Positions 25,434 to 35,023 of a stretch of DNA of 61,968 bases are shown piece after piece (within the stretch, counting starts at the first letter, position 1; each line of letters starts with the position of its first letter). The position numbers and the translations under genes are program-made. The stretch spans positions 1-61,968 of the forward strand of contig JAANMP010000025.1 in the NCBI GenBank assembly GCA_011250595.1, read 5' to 3'. This stretch comes from Bacillus sp. MM2020_1. Its GTDB lineage: Bacteria; Bacillota; Bacilli; Bacillales; Cytobacillaceae. Below the pieces are notes generated by a model. The model was not told where the DNA came from. It did no database searches and saw nothing but the letters and a program-made list of their open reading frames with translations.

Positions 25434-27233
25434 TTAAGATCCATTACCAATATAGCGATCCAGAAACTTTACCATTTCCTTATAGGCAGTCATTTTATTT
25501 TTTTGTTTTACGATGGAATGGCCTTCATCCTCAAAGCTAATAAAATCAACTAAATGATTTCGTTTCTTTAGTTTATCCACCATTTGCTCCGATTCTTTTA
25601 TGTGGACACGCGGATCGCCCTTACCGTGAATAATTAATAATGGGGAGGTGATTCTATCTGAAAAATTCAATGGATCAATTCTATCAAAAAATTCTCCGTC
25701 TCTTTCTATTGTTCCATATTCACTCTCCCTGTGCTTCTTACGCCATGGACTTGTTGTCTGAAGGAATGTTCTAAGGCTGGACATTCCTACAATATCAATA
25801 GCAGCAGACCAAAGATGTGGATAGTGACTGATGGCTGCAAGAACCATAAACCCGCCATAGCTCCCCCCCATGATCGCGATCTTTTTAGGATCTACGTTCC
25901 CATTCGTCTTTAGCCAATCGACTAAAAAAAGGATATCTTTTACCGCATCCATTCTTTTCCGGACATCATCCAAATGTGTATATGTTTTTCCATAACCTGT
26001 ACTTCCCCGAATGTTTGGTGAACAAACAGCATAACCCTGGTTTAGTAAATACTGCTGAACTGGGTTGTATACCGCACGAGCTTGACTCTCCGGCCCGCCA
26101 TGAATGTAAATAACAACTGGAAGTTTGTCAGTGGATTCTTTCGGCCTCGAATAGAAGGCAGGAACTTCGAGGTTATCAAAAGAGCGAAAGAATATAAGTT
26201 CTGGCTCAACTAATTTATTTTCCAGTACTGGTGAGCGGGAAACATACGTAAGCCTCTCCGCCTGAATGGTCTTTAAGTCTAATTCCCATATATCAGAGGG
26301 ATATGCCGCTCCCTTAAACTGATAGGCTAGCTTATGGCTATCAGGGGAAAATTTTAGATTTGAAATGACTCCGATTGGAGTTTTCCACGTATAAAGGGTA
26401 CTTCGGTTTATGTCTAAAAGGACCCCCTTGGAAATTCCTCCCTCATTAATCGAAAAAGCTAATAAATTTTTTTCACTATTCATTGCCAAATCCTCAAAAT
26501 CCCAATTTCCCAGCTCTAGCCAGTCGAGATGTTTGGTTTTTATATTTATAAGGGCAAGACCATAGAATTCTTTGTCTTTATTGGATAATAAATAAATATG
26601 ATCCCCATCCTTACTAAAATGGGGATCTTTAAAACTAGCTTCCCCCGTATGATCTGTTATCCAGTTCAGAGACCCTGTTGCAAGTTCGATTATGCCTAAG
26701 TCATTATCTAGAGGGGAATTTATCTTCTGAACCAGAATGGATTTACCGTCAGGAAACCATTTAACCGCTGAATATACCCCATCACCAGTATTCAAATAAC
26801 GAATTTCCAACGACTCCAGGTTTTGAATATAGATATCAAAAAAGGCGGGATTTCGGCGATTACTCGACCAAGCAATCCATTTTCCATCTGGAGAGCTTCC
26901 GCCATAACGGTGGATATGGTTTGGTGAGTTTGTCAACCCTACTAATTCTCCTTCTTCCTTAAGTAAGTACAATTGCTGATTTTCATTTCCGCCAACATCC
27001 ATACCAATAATCAAATTGGATTTGCCATTTAGATAGCTAATAAAAGTGATTCTTTCTTTTGTAAAGGAGGTTTGGACAGGCCATCCTTCACTCCCCTCCC
27101 CTACATTAATTTCCCAAACTTGAGGCAAACCAGAGTAATCAGCAATAAAGCTTATCCTGTGACCTATTGGATTGTAGGCTGGATTTTCAGCAAAACGAAC
27201 ATGCAAATACGGTTCTATACCAACGGCAGTCAT
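25434..27233 (-). CDS. S9 family serine peptidase (acylaminoacyl-peptidase-like)
   Basis: About 599 residues. An N-terminal TolB/WD40-like beta-propeller (about 10-330) with repeated SPDGKWIAWSS-type motifs shields a C-terminal alpha/beta-hydrolase domain (about 340-599). The catalytic triad is Ser458 (GGSYGGF), Asp540 (GKGDPRV) and His572 (DEGHS). No signal peptide, so it is cytoplasmic and degrades or deblocks oligopeptides. ATG at 27233 is preferred because GGGGG lies six bases ahead; the ATG at 27239 abuts that site. It appears monocistronic. Confidence 0.88.
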   Translation of the reverse strand: MTAVGIEPYLHVRFAENPAYNPIGHRISFIADYSGLPQVWEINVGEGSEGWPVQTSFTKERITFISYLNGKSNLIIGMDVGGNENQQLYLLKEEGELVGLTNSPNHIHRYGGSSPDGKWIAWSSNRRNPAFFDIYIQNLESLEIRYLNTGDGVYSAVKWFPDGKSILVQKINSPLDNDLGIIELATGSLNWITDHTGEASFKDPHFSKDGDHIYLLSNKDKEFYGLALINIKTKHLDWLELGNWDFEDLAMNSEKNLLAFSINEGGISKGVLLDINRSTLYTWKTPIGVISNLKFSPDSHKLAYQFKGAAYPSDIWELDLKTIQAERLTYVSRSPVLENKLVEPELIFFRSFDNLEVPAFYSRPKESTDKLPVVIYIHGGPESQARAVYNPVQQYLLNQGYAVCSPNIRGSTGYGKTYTHLDDVRKRMDAVKDILFLVDWLKTNGNVDPKKIAIMGGSYGGFMVLAAISHYPHLWSAAIDIVGMSSLRTFLQTTSPWRKKHRESEYGTIERDGEFFDRIDPLNFSDRITSPLLIIHGKGDPRVHIKESEQMVDKLKKRNHLVDFISFEDEGHSIVKQKNKMTAYKEMVKFLDRYIGNGS

Positions 27234-27488
27234 AGACATCCCCCTATCGAATTAAGCCATTGTATGACGCACACAGGAATACATGTAAAAGAGTCATTAA
27301 GAAGGATTCATGAATGCTTTTTAACCTTTACAAGGATCAATTAACTTTGCCTCATTCTATCCAATCAATTATATTTAGAACCAATTCATATTATTCTTAA
27401 GGGCCGGAGTTCTGTTTAGTGGTGCTTAACTCAATCATTTTAATAATTAACTGAAAATTCACAAAAATGTAAAGCGGATTTAACAATC

Positions 27489-27507
27489 CTTCTTTAAGCT
27501 AAAGAAG
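27489..27507. repeat. Small inverted repeat upstream of the 5'-nucleotidase gene
   Basis: CTTCTTTA-AGC-TAAAGAAG, 8-bp perfect arms, 34 bp ahead of the GTG start. It could be an operator or a leader hairpin. The rest of the 27234-27540 gap shows nothing else clear. Confidence 0.45.
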
Positions 27508-27540
27508 TAACCAACTAGAGAATTTGGAGGCGAGAAAAGA

Positions 27541-29196
27541 GTGAGAGAAACATTGAATTGGAACGTATTGAAAAAAGCAGTATCTGCTTTAGTTCTTACG
27601 ACAACGTTAACTGCGGGCATTGTAATGGCCTCCGGGGTTCCGGAGACACCAGTCGTACCCAAAAACACCGAGATTACTAAGAACCGTTTCATTCAAGTGC
27701 AATTACTCGGCGTAAACGATTTGCATGGACAATTAAACATCACCCGCAAATATAACCGAAGGGATGTGGGCAGTGTTGAGTATCTAGCTGCCTATTTAAA
27801 GCAAAAGAAGGCGGAAAACAAAAATACCCTTTTGGTTCATGCCGGTGACATGGTTGGAGCAAGTGCACCCGTCTCCTCGCTTATGCAAGACGAACCAACG
27901 ATTAAAGTTCTAAACAAAATTGGCTTTGATTTAGGAACCCCGGGAAATCATGAATTTGATCAAGGCGTGAAAGAAATGTTGCGGTTGATCCAAGGCGGTT
28001 TCCACCTCAAAACAGGATTCTTTGAAGGTGCACAATTCCCCTATATATGTGCCAATGTAATTGACGTAAAGACACGTAAACCTCTCCTCCCTCCCTATAA
28101 AATTATCAAGTTGAATGGCATATCAATCGGATTTATTGGCGTTGTATTGAACGAAACACCCACGATGGTTAATTTGAAAGGAATAAAAGGAGTAAAATTC
28201 ATTGATGAAGTGAAGGCCATAAATAAATCTGTGGCACAACTAAAGAAACAAGGTGTGAAAGCTATCGTCGTCCTGGCGCATAATGAAGGCAGGCAGTCCA
28301 CTCAACATGGTGCTCCTACTGGAGAAATCGTCAAAATGGCCAAAAGGGTAGACGATGAAGTGGACTTGATGTTTGCCGGTCATAGCCATTCCTATCTTAA
28401 TACGGAAGTAGATGGAAAGCTGCTTGTTCAAGCTTATTCCTACGGCACTGCGTTCTCCGATGTCAAATTGGAGATTGATCCGGCAACAAAAGATATCGTG
28501 AGCAAAAAAGCGGAAATTGTTATTACCTATCAGGACGCTATCAAACCAGATAAGGAAATCAAGAAAATGGTGGGATTGTACGAAGCTGAAGTTGCTTCCT
28601 ACGTGAATGAATTCGTTGGCACGGCGGCAAACGACATTTCCGGCAATCGAAACGAAAACGGTGAATCAGCTTTGGGCAATCTAATAGCCGATTCGCAGCG
28701 AAAAGTGATGAATTCAGATTTCTCTTTTATGAACCCGGGTGGAATTCGGGCAGACCTTCAAGAAGGAGAAGTAACCTATGAAGAGTTGTTAACCATTCAA
28801 CCGTTTAAACGCAAACTCGTTAAAATGACGTTGACCGGCGACCAAGTCCGCCGCCTTTTAAATCAGCAATGGCAGCAGGGCAAAGTGCGAATGTTGCAAG
28901 TTTCCGGTTTAAAATACAATTGGGACGAAACAAAACCTGCGGGAAGTAAAGTGAACGATATTTTCACAACTGACGGGACCGTGCTTGATCCAAAAGCAAG
29001 ATACACTGTTACGGTAAACGACTACATGGCGGACGGCGGGGACAATTTCACTGTTTTACTTGAAGGGACAGAAAAAGTAATTGGCCCAATTGACATAGAT
29101 GCATTTAAAACTTACGTGAAGCAACTTAAGCAACCGTTTTCCTCTTCGAACGAAGGCCGAATAAAAAAAATTCAACATTCATGCGGTAAGGATTAA
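27541..29196 (+). CDS. Secreted 5'-nucleotidase / metallophosphatase
   Basis: A 551-residue protein with a signal peptide (about 1-30). The calcineurin-like metallophosphoesterase domain (about 50-310) shows GVNDLHGQL, HAGDMVGASAP, GNHEFDQG, VLAHNEG and AGHSHSY metal-binding motifs in order. The 5_nucleotid_C domain (about 350-530) contains NPGGIRADL and TIQPFKRKLVKMTLTG. Homologues (YfkN, UshA types) dephosphorylate extracellular nucleotides. No LPXTG or transmembrane anchor at the C-terminus, so it is probably released. GTG start, GGAGG ten bases upstream. Confidence 0.88.
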   Translation: MRETLNWNVLKKAVSALVLTTTLTAGIVMASGVPETPVVPKNTEITKNRFIQVQLLGVNDLHGQLNITRKYNRRDVGSVEYLAAYLKQKKAENKNTLLVHAGDMVGASAPVSSLMQDEPTIKVLNKIGFDLGTPGNHEFDQGVKEMLRLIQGGFHLKTGFFEGAQFPYICANVIDVKTRKPLLPPYKIIKLNGISIGFIGVVLNETPTMVNLKGIKGVKFIDEVKAINKSVAQLKKQGVKAIVVLAHNEGRQSTQHGAPTGEIVKMAKRVDDEVDLMFAGHSHSYLNTEVDGKLLVQAYSYGTAFSDVKLEIDPATKDIVSKKAEIVITYQDAIKPDKEIKKMVGLYEAEVASYVNEFVGTAANDISGNRNENGESALGNLIADSQRKVMNSDFSFMNPGGIRADLQEGEVTYEELLTIQPFKRKLVKMTLTGDQVRRLLNQQWQQGKVRMLQVSGLKYNWDETKPAGSKVNDIFTTDGTVLDPKARYTVTVNDYMADGGDNFTVLLEGTEKVIGPIDIDAFKTYVKQLKQPFSSSNEGRIKKIQHSCGKD

Positions 29197-29250
29197 CATT
29201 TAGAAATTTTTCACCTACTATAAGCAAATAAAACACTTTAAAAAGAAAAG

Positions 29251-29288
29251 GAAAACACCAATTAAAACGAATCTAATTGGTATTTTCC
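29251..29288. terminator. Bidirectional terminator
   Basis: GAAAACACCAATTA / TAATTGGTATTTTC stem with flanking A and T runs, between the 5'-nucleotidase and the convergent TOMM operon. Confidence 0.75.
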
Positions 29289-29351
29289 TGTTTCATTTCA
29301 TTCTTGATAATAGATAAAGTGGTAGATCGGGGTCCCGTCTAATAGACCTGC

Positions 29352-30929
29352 CTAACTATGCAAACTCCCCTTCAACCAAGGACGATGGCGATAGGGACCA
29401 ATCGGAATTTGGATTAGACTGGTTTTACTTTGTTGCTCCATTCCGTAAATCCCATCACTCAAATTCGCATCAAACCCGAGGAGTGGGTGCCCACCCATTC
29501 CAAGGGCTGAAGCTGCTAACAGTAATCGTTGCACGAGCATGCCAGCTTCCATTTGTTGAATTCGATATCCTCTATATCCCAATGCCGTTCTGAATGATTC
29601 CCTGTCTCCTGCCACATGGAGGCAGAGCGGTACTTGGAGCAAATTAACATTATCCAGAGACATTCCGGATTGCAACCGGAGGCGAAAATCTCCAAGATGT
29701 ACTTGTCGTAACTCATGAGAAGTGGTGTCATAATAATAGGCACCATTTGGAATACCTTCAACATTATACAAACAGCCATAAAGTGAGACACGCGGCTCGA
29801 GCTTCCGATGTGTTTCATCCAAATCATTCCGATACAAGAAGGATGTTGTCGCCTCCTGCAATAGTGTGGCCAGTTGCGGTTGACTAATCTTTCCCAAAAC
29901 AAAATCCATGTCCGGTGAAAATCTCTTTCGACAGACTGACGCCAGATCATAAGATAACCAGCTTACGTGAGGCAGTGCTACCGCTTGACCGTCACCATTC
30001 AAACTCTCATTTGCCTCGATCAGCCGAATCTCTTTCGTTGAATCTAGCATAGATGCTTCATTCAACTTTGTTAACATCGGATACTCTCTTACCCTCTTTG
30101 ACCGGACGTAATGCTGGGGCTCAATCGCAGTTAATTCACTGCACAATTCGGTGGCAGAGACAATACTGTCTCTTTCACTTCCGTTAGTAGACCAGATGGT
30201 TGGTTCTACGGATAGCGGAATAACCGCATAAACACTCTCCTCCTGTGCGGAAAGCCCAACAAGATGGTTAATGGCCCGATCAAGAAACTGGAAATAAACC
30301 CCCGTTGCAAAGCCAAAACGTTTCGCTACTTCCAGTAGCTGTCCTATGACCACTCCGGTATCCAACCCTTGCAAACGATAAGAAAAGTTATTGTATTTAT
30401 AGAAATTTTTCCAAAACATAGTCGACACAAATACAGTGCCAAAGCAGGCAGACATATCACAACGATTACCAAGAGCGCGGGCTATATATGAATCAAAATT
30501 TCCTTCTCGTAACAATACCAAACGATGATGGGCCACATCATAATGGTACATCCCAACAGGCAAATCCTCTATCTTAAGATAAACATATAATTCGTTTGGA
30601 TATAATGCCCCGCCGGAAGGAGCGAACCGTCGATACGACTGTACTAGGCTCGCCGTTTTAGCTGTGGAATCAATGGGAAGGCCTGACTGGCTAACTTGAT
30701 TAAGTCCATATACATACCAGAGAAAATGACCAATTTTGCTAAGATTAGGCTTAGCGGGTGTTTCTTGTCCCTCGAGTGACAGCGGTACTTCTAGAGAAAA
30801 TGGTACTTCTGGCAAGCCGCGATAAAGCTTATAAGGAAGTGGCGCATCTCCCCAATCCACTTCCCAATTAGGTACGCTTGCCTTATCAATGTCAAAATGT
30901 AGATTGAGCAAAAACTCTTCTAGACTCAT
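29352..30929 (-). CDS. SagB-type azoline dehydrogenase (TOMM cluster)
   Basis: A 525-residue flavoprotein of the SagB/ThcOx nitroreductase family, built as two nitroreductase-like halves. The first half (about 60-260) has the FMN-binding pattern RRFAPSGGALYP (101-111) and GMYHYDVAHHRLV. The second half (about 330-515) repeats the layout with GAYYYDTTSHELRQV but lacks the SGGALYP motif. SagB enzymes oxidise thiazolines and oxazolines to aromatic azoles with FMN. Third enzyme gene of the operon, 23 bp after the cyclodehydratase stop; the start follows AGGAGG with 8-bp spacing. Confidence 0.9.
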   Translation of the reverse strand: MSLEEFLLNLHFDIDKASVPNWEVDWGDAPLPYKLYRGLPEVPFSLEVPLSLEGQETPAKPNLSKIGHFLWYVYGLNQVSQSGLPIDSTAKTASLVQSYRRFAPSGGALYPNELYVYLKIEDLPVGMYHYDVAHHRLVLLREGNFDSYIARALGNRCDMSACFGTVFVSTMFWKNFYKYNNFSYRLQGLDTGVVIGQLLEVAKRFGFATGVYFQFLDRAINHLVGLSAQEESVYAVIPLSVEPTIWSTNGSERDSIVSATELCSELTAIEPQHYVRSKRVREYPMLTKLNEASMLDSTKEIRLIEANESLNGDGQAVALPHVSWLSYDLASVCRKRFSPDMDFVLGKISQPQLATLLQEATTSFLYRNDLDETHRKLEPRVSLYGCLYNVEGIPNGAYYYDTTSHELRQVHLGDFRLRLQSGMSLDNVNLLQVPLCLHVAGDRESFRTALGYRGYRIQQMEAGMLVQRLLLAASALGMGGHPLLGFDANLSDGIYGMEQQSKTSLIQIPIGPYRHRPWLKGSLHS

Positions 30930-30952
30930 CCTCCTTGCCTCCTAGTCGCCGC

Positions 30953-32902
30953 TTATGGAAACGGATGCGGATATGGGTTTAGTTGTTCAAGTGTCAACGG
31001 TTTTTTTGAATATCCGAGTTCCATCGGTACCCGAAGCACCCGCTCTAACCCAGTTACGCGAGTAAGATGTTGTCCGAATGTCATCGGCAACATCCCCGGA
31101 ATCAGCACCTTCACGCAAAAAAGCCCATTCCGCTTCAATTCTGGTGCCGTCTGGTCTACTACAATCACATCAAGATTTAATTGACGAAAAACTTGAAGAA
31201 TGTCCTGAAGATCGTTAGTAAGGTCAGTATGTTTTGGCTTCCACTTGAATTCCTCTGCAAATGTTCGCAATGGACGAGTATCTTGAAGTAAGAAATCCAA
31301 ACGCTCTTCCGCTTGCGGCAAACCGTACAGCATGCCATGATCATCCATCTGCTTCACCAGGGATGAATCTTGCATCATTCGGCTATACTCTTCTTGATTC
31401 GACTCCAATTTCTCATCTAGCGTCAGCATCATGCCAGCCAATTCATGAACCGCACTTTTTACCGCACGTACGGGGTCAAGATGTGCGCCAGCAGCACAAA
31501 TAAGATTCAATCCCTTTTCTTTCCTGTTTTTTGCAATCGCACAAATACTCGGAATTCCGTTTTCCATCGTCGAGTTATACAAATACAAATCATATCCTGC
31601 GACCGCGCGCATTCGTTCAATCATTAACTGCAATTCTTGGTCATCAGCTGAGGCTGGGTCAAGACGCGGCAAGTTCAGCTGCGCGTACCAAGTCATCAGA
31701 AATGAATCTCGCTCCACCACTTCCATAATTCCGTAAAAAATAGACTCCTCCAAACTTCCACCTAACGCGCAGCCGTTGGAAGTTTCATAGACAAATCCAC
31801 GCTGCCCGCAGCCCAAGCTGTAATAGGCAAGCAGCTCAGGCACAAGTATCGGACGCTCTTCCAAAAACGAATAACCCCATACCCAATTCATTGGTCTTTC
31901 AGGATTAAACGGTTGAAAAGGAAAACCATGCTGCTCATATTGTTCCTTTGCGTGCACACCTACTTTAATCGGATTAAGTGCCTTATTCTTCAAATTGCGG
32001 AAACTATCAAAGACGACTGTACGTTTCCCACGTGGCTCTAGACCGCAGTACCGTTCCAGTCCTTCTAAAATGGCAGTCAACTCACTTACTTCATATGAAT
32101 TTGTCCTGCCTGCTGTTCCCTCATCCCCCTCGAACAAAGGCAGATTCACACTGACATCGGCAAATGGCCGCACCAAGTCAACCATTTTAGCATTCAAAAG
32201 GCCTGTTCGTTGGTCTAGATAATCTTTAGCTAAAACTTTACTTAGTTCTTCCAACGAACGGCAGCGGTAACTGTCGGGACTGACCTTCGGACTTGGCTGC
32301 AACGAGATTCGAGCAGTGTTTTCCGAATCGTCGGGTAATTGGCTGCAAACTGAACACAACGGGTCAGGGAGAAAGGAATGCCATGAACTCTTTAATGTTT
32401 TCAAATTGATTAAACATATCTTGCCTTCCGTAAGAGGATGATCACCCTGCAAAATTCGCTGTACCTCTGCACTGAACTGGTGTGCCAGCTGTCGGAGTCC
32501 TGTGTATGATGCCCACCCTTCAGGCTGCATACCTCTGTACTCCTTCAGTCTCTGCTGTATCCCCCACACTTCTGTACGGTCGCGACCAGCCATGAGGCGT
32601 CTCATGTCTGCACACTGAGAACATCCCGATGATCCTTGTCGAACTAGTGGACCCACCACTCCCTCTCCAAATGAAACGAAGCCACGCAGCCAAGGAGTGT
32701 CTGTTCGTCGAAACATCTCTTCTGCTTTTTGATGAACAGAAGGATTCCAGGCATCGTGAAGAACCAGAGCCAAATCAGTTTGTTTCGGTACAACCGCCTC
32801 GAATTCGGTTTGGCGAACTACATGGTAATGGGCGTAAAGTTCTTCACACACACTGTCTGCCACCACCCCTTCTCCTATAACCAAAACGACAGTGGCGCTC
32901 AC
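30953..32902 (-). CDS. TOMM cyclodehydratase: leader-binding E1-like domain fused to YcaO
   Basis: A 649-residue fusion. The N-terminal E1-like part (about 1-200) has a four-Cys zinc site: Cys94/Cys97 (SGCSQC) and Cys183/Cys186 (PLCSVC). The YcaO domain (about 210-649) carries ATP/Mg residues in SELTAILEGLERY (Glu280, Glu283) and EVVERDSF (Glu394, Glu397). The C-terminus NPYPHPFP gives the PxPxP-type tail of azoline-forming YcaO enzymes. It should phosphorylate the peptide backbone and cyclise Cys or Ser residues of the precursor. GTG start overlaps the upstream TGA (GTGA), so translation is coupled. Confidence 0.92.
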   Translation of the reverse strand: MSATVVLVIGEGVVADSVCEELYAHYHVVRQTEFEAVVPKQTDLALVLHDAWNPSVHQKAEEMFRRTDTPWLRGFVSFGEGVVGPLVRQGSSGCSQCADMRRLMAGRDRTEVWGIQQRLKEYRGMQPEGWASYTGLRQLAHQFSAEVQRILQGDHPLTEGKICLINLKTLKSSWHSFLPDPLCSVCSQLPDDSENTARISLQPSPKVSPDSYRCRSLEELSKVLAKDYLDQRTGLLNAKMVDLVRPFADVSVNLPLFEGDEGTAGRTNSYEVSELTAILEGLERYCGLEPRGKRTVVFDSFRNLKNKALNPIKVGVHAKEQYEQHGFPFQPFNPERPMNWVWGYSFLEERPILVPELLAYYSLGCGQRGFVYETSNGCALGGSLEESIFYGIMEVVERDSFLMTWYAQLNLPRLDPASADDQELQLMIERMRAVAGYDLYLYNSTMENGIPSICAIAKNRKEKGLNLICAAGAHLDPVRAVKSAVHELAGMMLTLDEKLESNQEEYSRMMQDSSLVKQMDDHGMLYGLPQAEERLDFLLQDTRPLRTFAEEFKWKPKHTDLTNDLQDILQVFRQLNLDVIVVDQTAPELKRNGLFCVKVLIPGMLPMTFGQHLTRVTGLERVLRVPMELGYSKKPLTLEQLNPYPHPFP

Positions 32903-34863
32903 CTAAATTCCTCCTCTCGAAGCAACACACCGAACACCCCAGCCAAACCTTCTTTTAAAAATGGTTCAATTTCTTGTTCAAACACCGAAAGCCGCTTATG
33001 ATTTCGTTTCAAGACATCCATAGCGGACTGCAAGTTCTCGGATTGTATCCTCTCTTCACAAGCAGGGATTACAAGGCTTTGCGACACCTTCTCTTCTAGA
33101 CGCAAGGACGACACATCCATTGCTTCCACTGGGAAGCTGCCTTCCGGGTTTTGTACTTTGCTAAGAGCTTGTTGTAACGCATTTCGTAACGCCATTGTTA
33201 TATTCAAATCTACGCTGCGAAACCATCCGTCACTCGTACGGACCCATACCACAGGGAAACCGGACACTTCCTCTCCTAACCCGATAATCGGTGCCCCATG
33301 AATCGTAGTTAGCGACTGCAAATAAAACCGGCAACGTTCATCTTCTACAGCACTCAACTGTACCCGCGAGATAGATAACATCTGATCACGCTGTTGAATG
33401 TTCAATTCTTTGTCCAAACACTTTTGTAACCCACGGCAAACACCTTCCGCAAACGTTTCCCCTGCACCAACTCCAACAAATTCCTCTAATTCTTGTATTC
33501 TACCCTCTACTTTCTGATATGGAAGTAGATTTGTAACGCACAAATCGATCATTCGTGAAGCATATGCTTCAATCCCAGCCAGACCAGCTTCCCTTCGTGC
33601 CTCTTCATGTGTCAGACCTGAACAGACAATATCACTTAACAGCTCAGCAGGTCCCTCCGACAACGGGTCGACAGCCTGAACATAACACTGAGCTAAGGGC
33701 AGCTGCTGTAATTCCTCCTCCCCCCATCGATGGAAAATCCCCGTCTCTCTTGATGTCAACTGGTAGAAGTATAGAAGCAATTTACTTGGCTCACCAGTGA
33801 TTAATTCCTGTTCAAGTCGTCTATCGTAATCTTCAACCCAATTAGTCGATATTCGTCCCGTCACCAGAGGATGAGGCAAAAAGGATTGCCAGTTTCCTTC
33901 TAACGTATTTAGATCAAGCAAGAAGAATTGATTCTGTTGTTCCTGTTCAGTTACTCCTGTTACCTCTTTAAACAATTCAAATGCAATCACATTGGCCAAC
34001 ATGGCTCCGGTTGTCGAAGAGTATGCAGATAATTGTTGATCATTGAATAGCATAGACTGGTGCAAGCGGCGCCAAGCAGACTCCCAGCATGCCTCAGAGT
34101 CCGGTTTTACTAACGGACCTGCAATACCCACCTGTTGTATGCAAATAGCAGGGAGTAAAATCTTCTTTTCTTCCCTACAAACCGTATGAAGAAGTCGAAG
34201 TTCCTCTAGATTTCCCTCCTGTGACACATACAAAATTGAATCAAACGGCTGCACACTCTCCCGCCAAGAGCTTACCCTATCTTCCTTAAATTTAACCTCT
34301 TCTACCTCCGTCTCAGGGTCTGATTTACGGGCATTTGCCACTAGTTCCAACAACCGTCGTCTATTAGTCGGTACCGTGTCAGTGATTAGCATTTTGAACT
34401 TGGGCAATCCGGATTCAATCAACGAAGAAACCAATGAAACAAAAAAAGGACCAGAGCCAACTGCCAACACTTTTGCCTGACGATAGGTTTGAAAACGATA
34501 CGCACCTGAATTAACAAAACTGTCCACAAATTCAATTTGCGAAGCATGCCTTTTAAGAACCTGATCCTCCAATTGATGTGGATAGTCTTGACTTACATCG
34601 CGGACAAACCCATTTTGATACAGCACTTCAGCAATTTCATACACCCGATCCCGGTATGGACCAGGTAATCCTTCTGTTAAATTCCCCAACGTATACTCCC
34701 CGTTGAACATTGGGATCAGCTTTTCAACCCACTGCTCGATCGTACTGCCTTCCATACGAAATGAGCTTATATTGTTCCGAAAATACACACCTCTGTTTGA
34801 ATCGGGGAGAAAAAACGTATCCCTTTTCACTTTCAGACGCATAGAAGGGTTCAAACTTGTCAT
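32899..34863 (-). CDS. Thiazole-containing bacteriocin maturation protein (E1/ThiF-like)
   Basis: A 654-residue protein of the ThiF-like maturation family found with heterocycloanthracin-type precursors. Residues about 15-92 look like a winged-helix leader-recognition element (PqqD-like fold). A Rossmann start VLAVGSGPFF is at 132-141. The E1-like body retains GPLVKPDSEACW (249-260) and SFLPHPLV (327-334), parallel to the cyclodehydratase, but the zinc CxxC pairs are not conserved. It probably delivers the leader peptide to the YcaO partner. First enzyme gene after the precursor; the ATG follows TAAGGAGGAGCGAA. Confidence 0.85.
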   Translation of the reverse strand: MTSLNPSMRLKVKRDTFFLPDSNRGVYFRNNISSFRMEGSTIEQWVEKLIPMFNGEYTLGNLTEGLPGPYRDRVYEIAEVLYQNGFVRDVSQDYPHQLEDQVLKRHASQIEFVDSFVNSGAYRFQTYRQAKVLAVGSGPFFVSLVSSLIESGLPKFKMLITDTVPTNRRRLLELVANARKSDPETEVEEVKFKEDRVSSWRESVQPFDSILYVSQEGNLEELRLLHTVCREEKKILLPAICIQQVGIAGPLVKPDSEACWESAWRRLHQSMLFNDQQLSAYSSTTGAMLANVIAFELFKEVTGVTEQEQQNQFFLLDLNTLEGNWQSFLPHPLVTGRISTNWVEDYDRRLEQELITGEPSKLLLYFYQLTSRETGIFHRWGEEELQQLPLAQCYVQAVDPLSEGPAELLSDIVCSGLTHEEARREAGLAGIEAYASRMIDLCVTNLLPYQKVEGRIQELEEFVGVGAGETFAEGVCRGLQKCLDKELNIQQRDQMLSISRVQLSAVEDERCRFYLQSLTTIHGAPIIGLGEEVSGFPVVWVRTSDGWFRSVDLNITMALRNALQQALSKVQNPEGSFPVEAMDVSSLRLEEKVSQSLVIPACEERIQSENLQSAMDVLKRNHKRLSVFEQEIEPFLKEGLAGVFGVLLREEEFR

Positions 34864-34950
34864 TTCGCTCCTCCTTAGCTGTAACTTTTAGCCATTTTGT
34901 ATCATCGCTTCCACTATAATTCTATGTACAGCAATTTGTCCCTTATGTCT

Positions 34951-34986
34951 AAACAAATAGAGAAGAGCCTCTACAAAGCTCTTCTC
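34951..34986 (-). terminator. Partial terminator/attenuator after the TOMM precursor gene
   Basis: GAGAAGAGC (34960-34968) / GCTCTTCTC (34978-34986), a 9-bp perfect stem with a 9-base loop, followed on the minus strand by TATTTGTTTAG. It lies between the precursor stop (35024) and the maturation gene start (34863), where many peptide-antibiotic operons lower enzyme expression relative to precursor. Confidence 0.65.
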
Positions 34987-35023
34987 AATAAACAGCCAGT
35001 TTTACATTAGAAAAAGAGTACGA

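Noticed and set aside
29516..29950. 144-residue minus-strand frame inside the SagB gene
   Set aside because: Same strand, different frame from a strongly supported enzyme; no plausible start or domain.
30953..34863. E1-like genes as thiamine or molybdopterin biosynthesis (ThiF/MoeB)
   Set aside because: The YcaO domain, Pro-rich tail, SagB partner and Cys-rich precursor fit a TOMM pathway instead.
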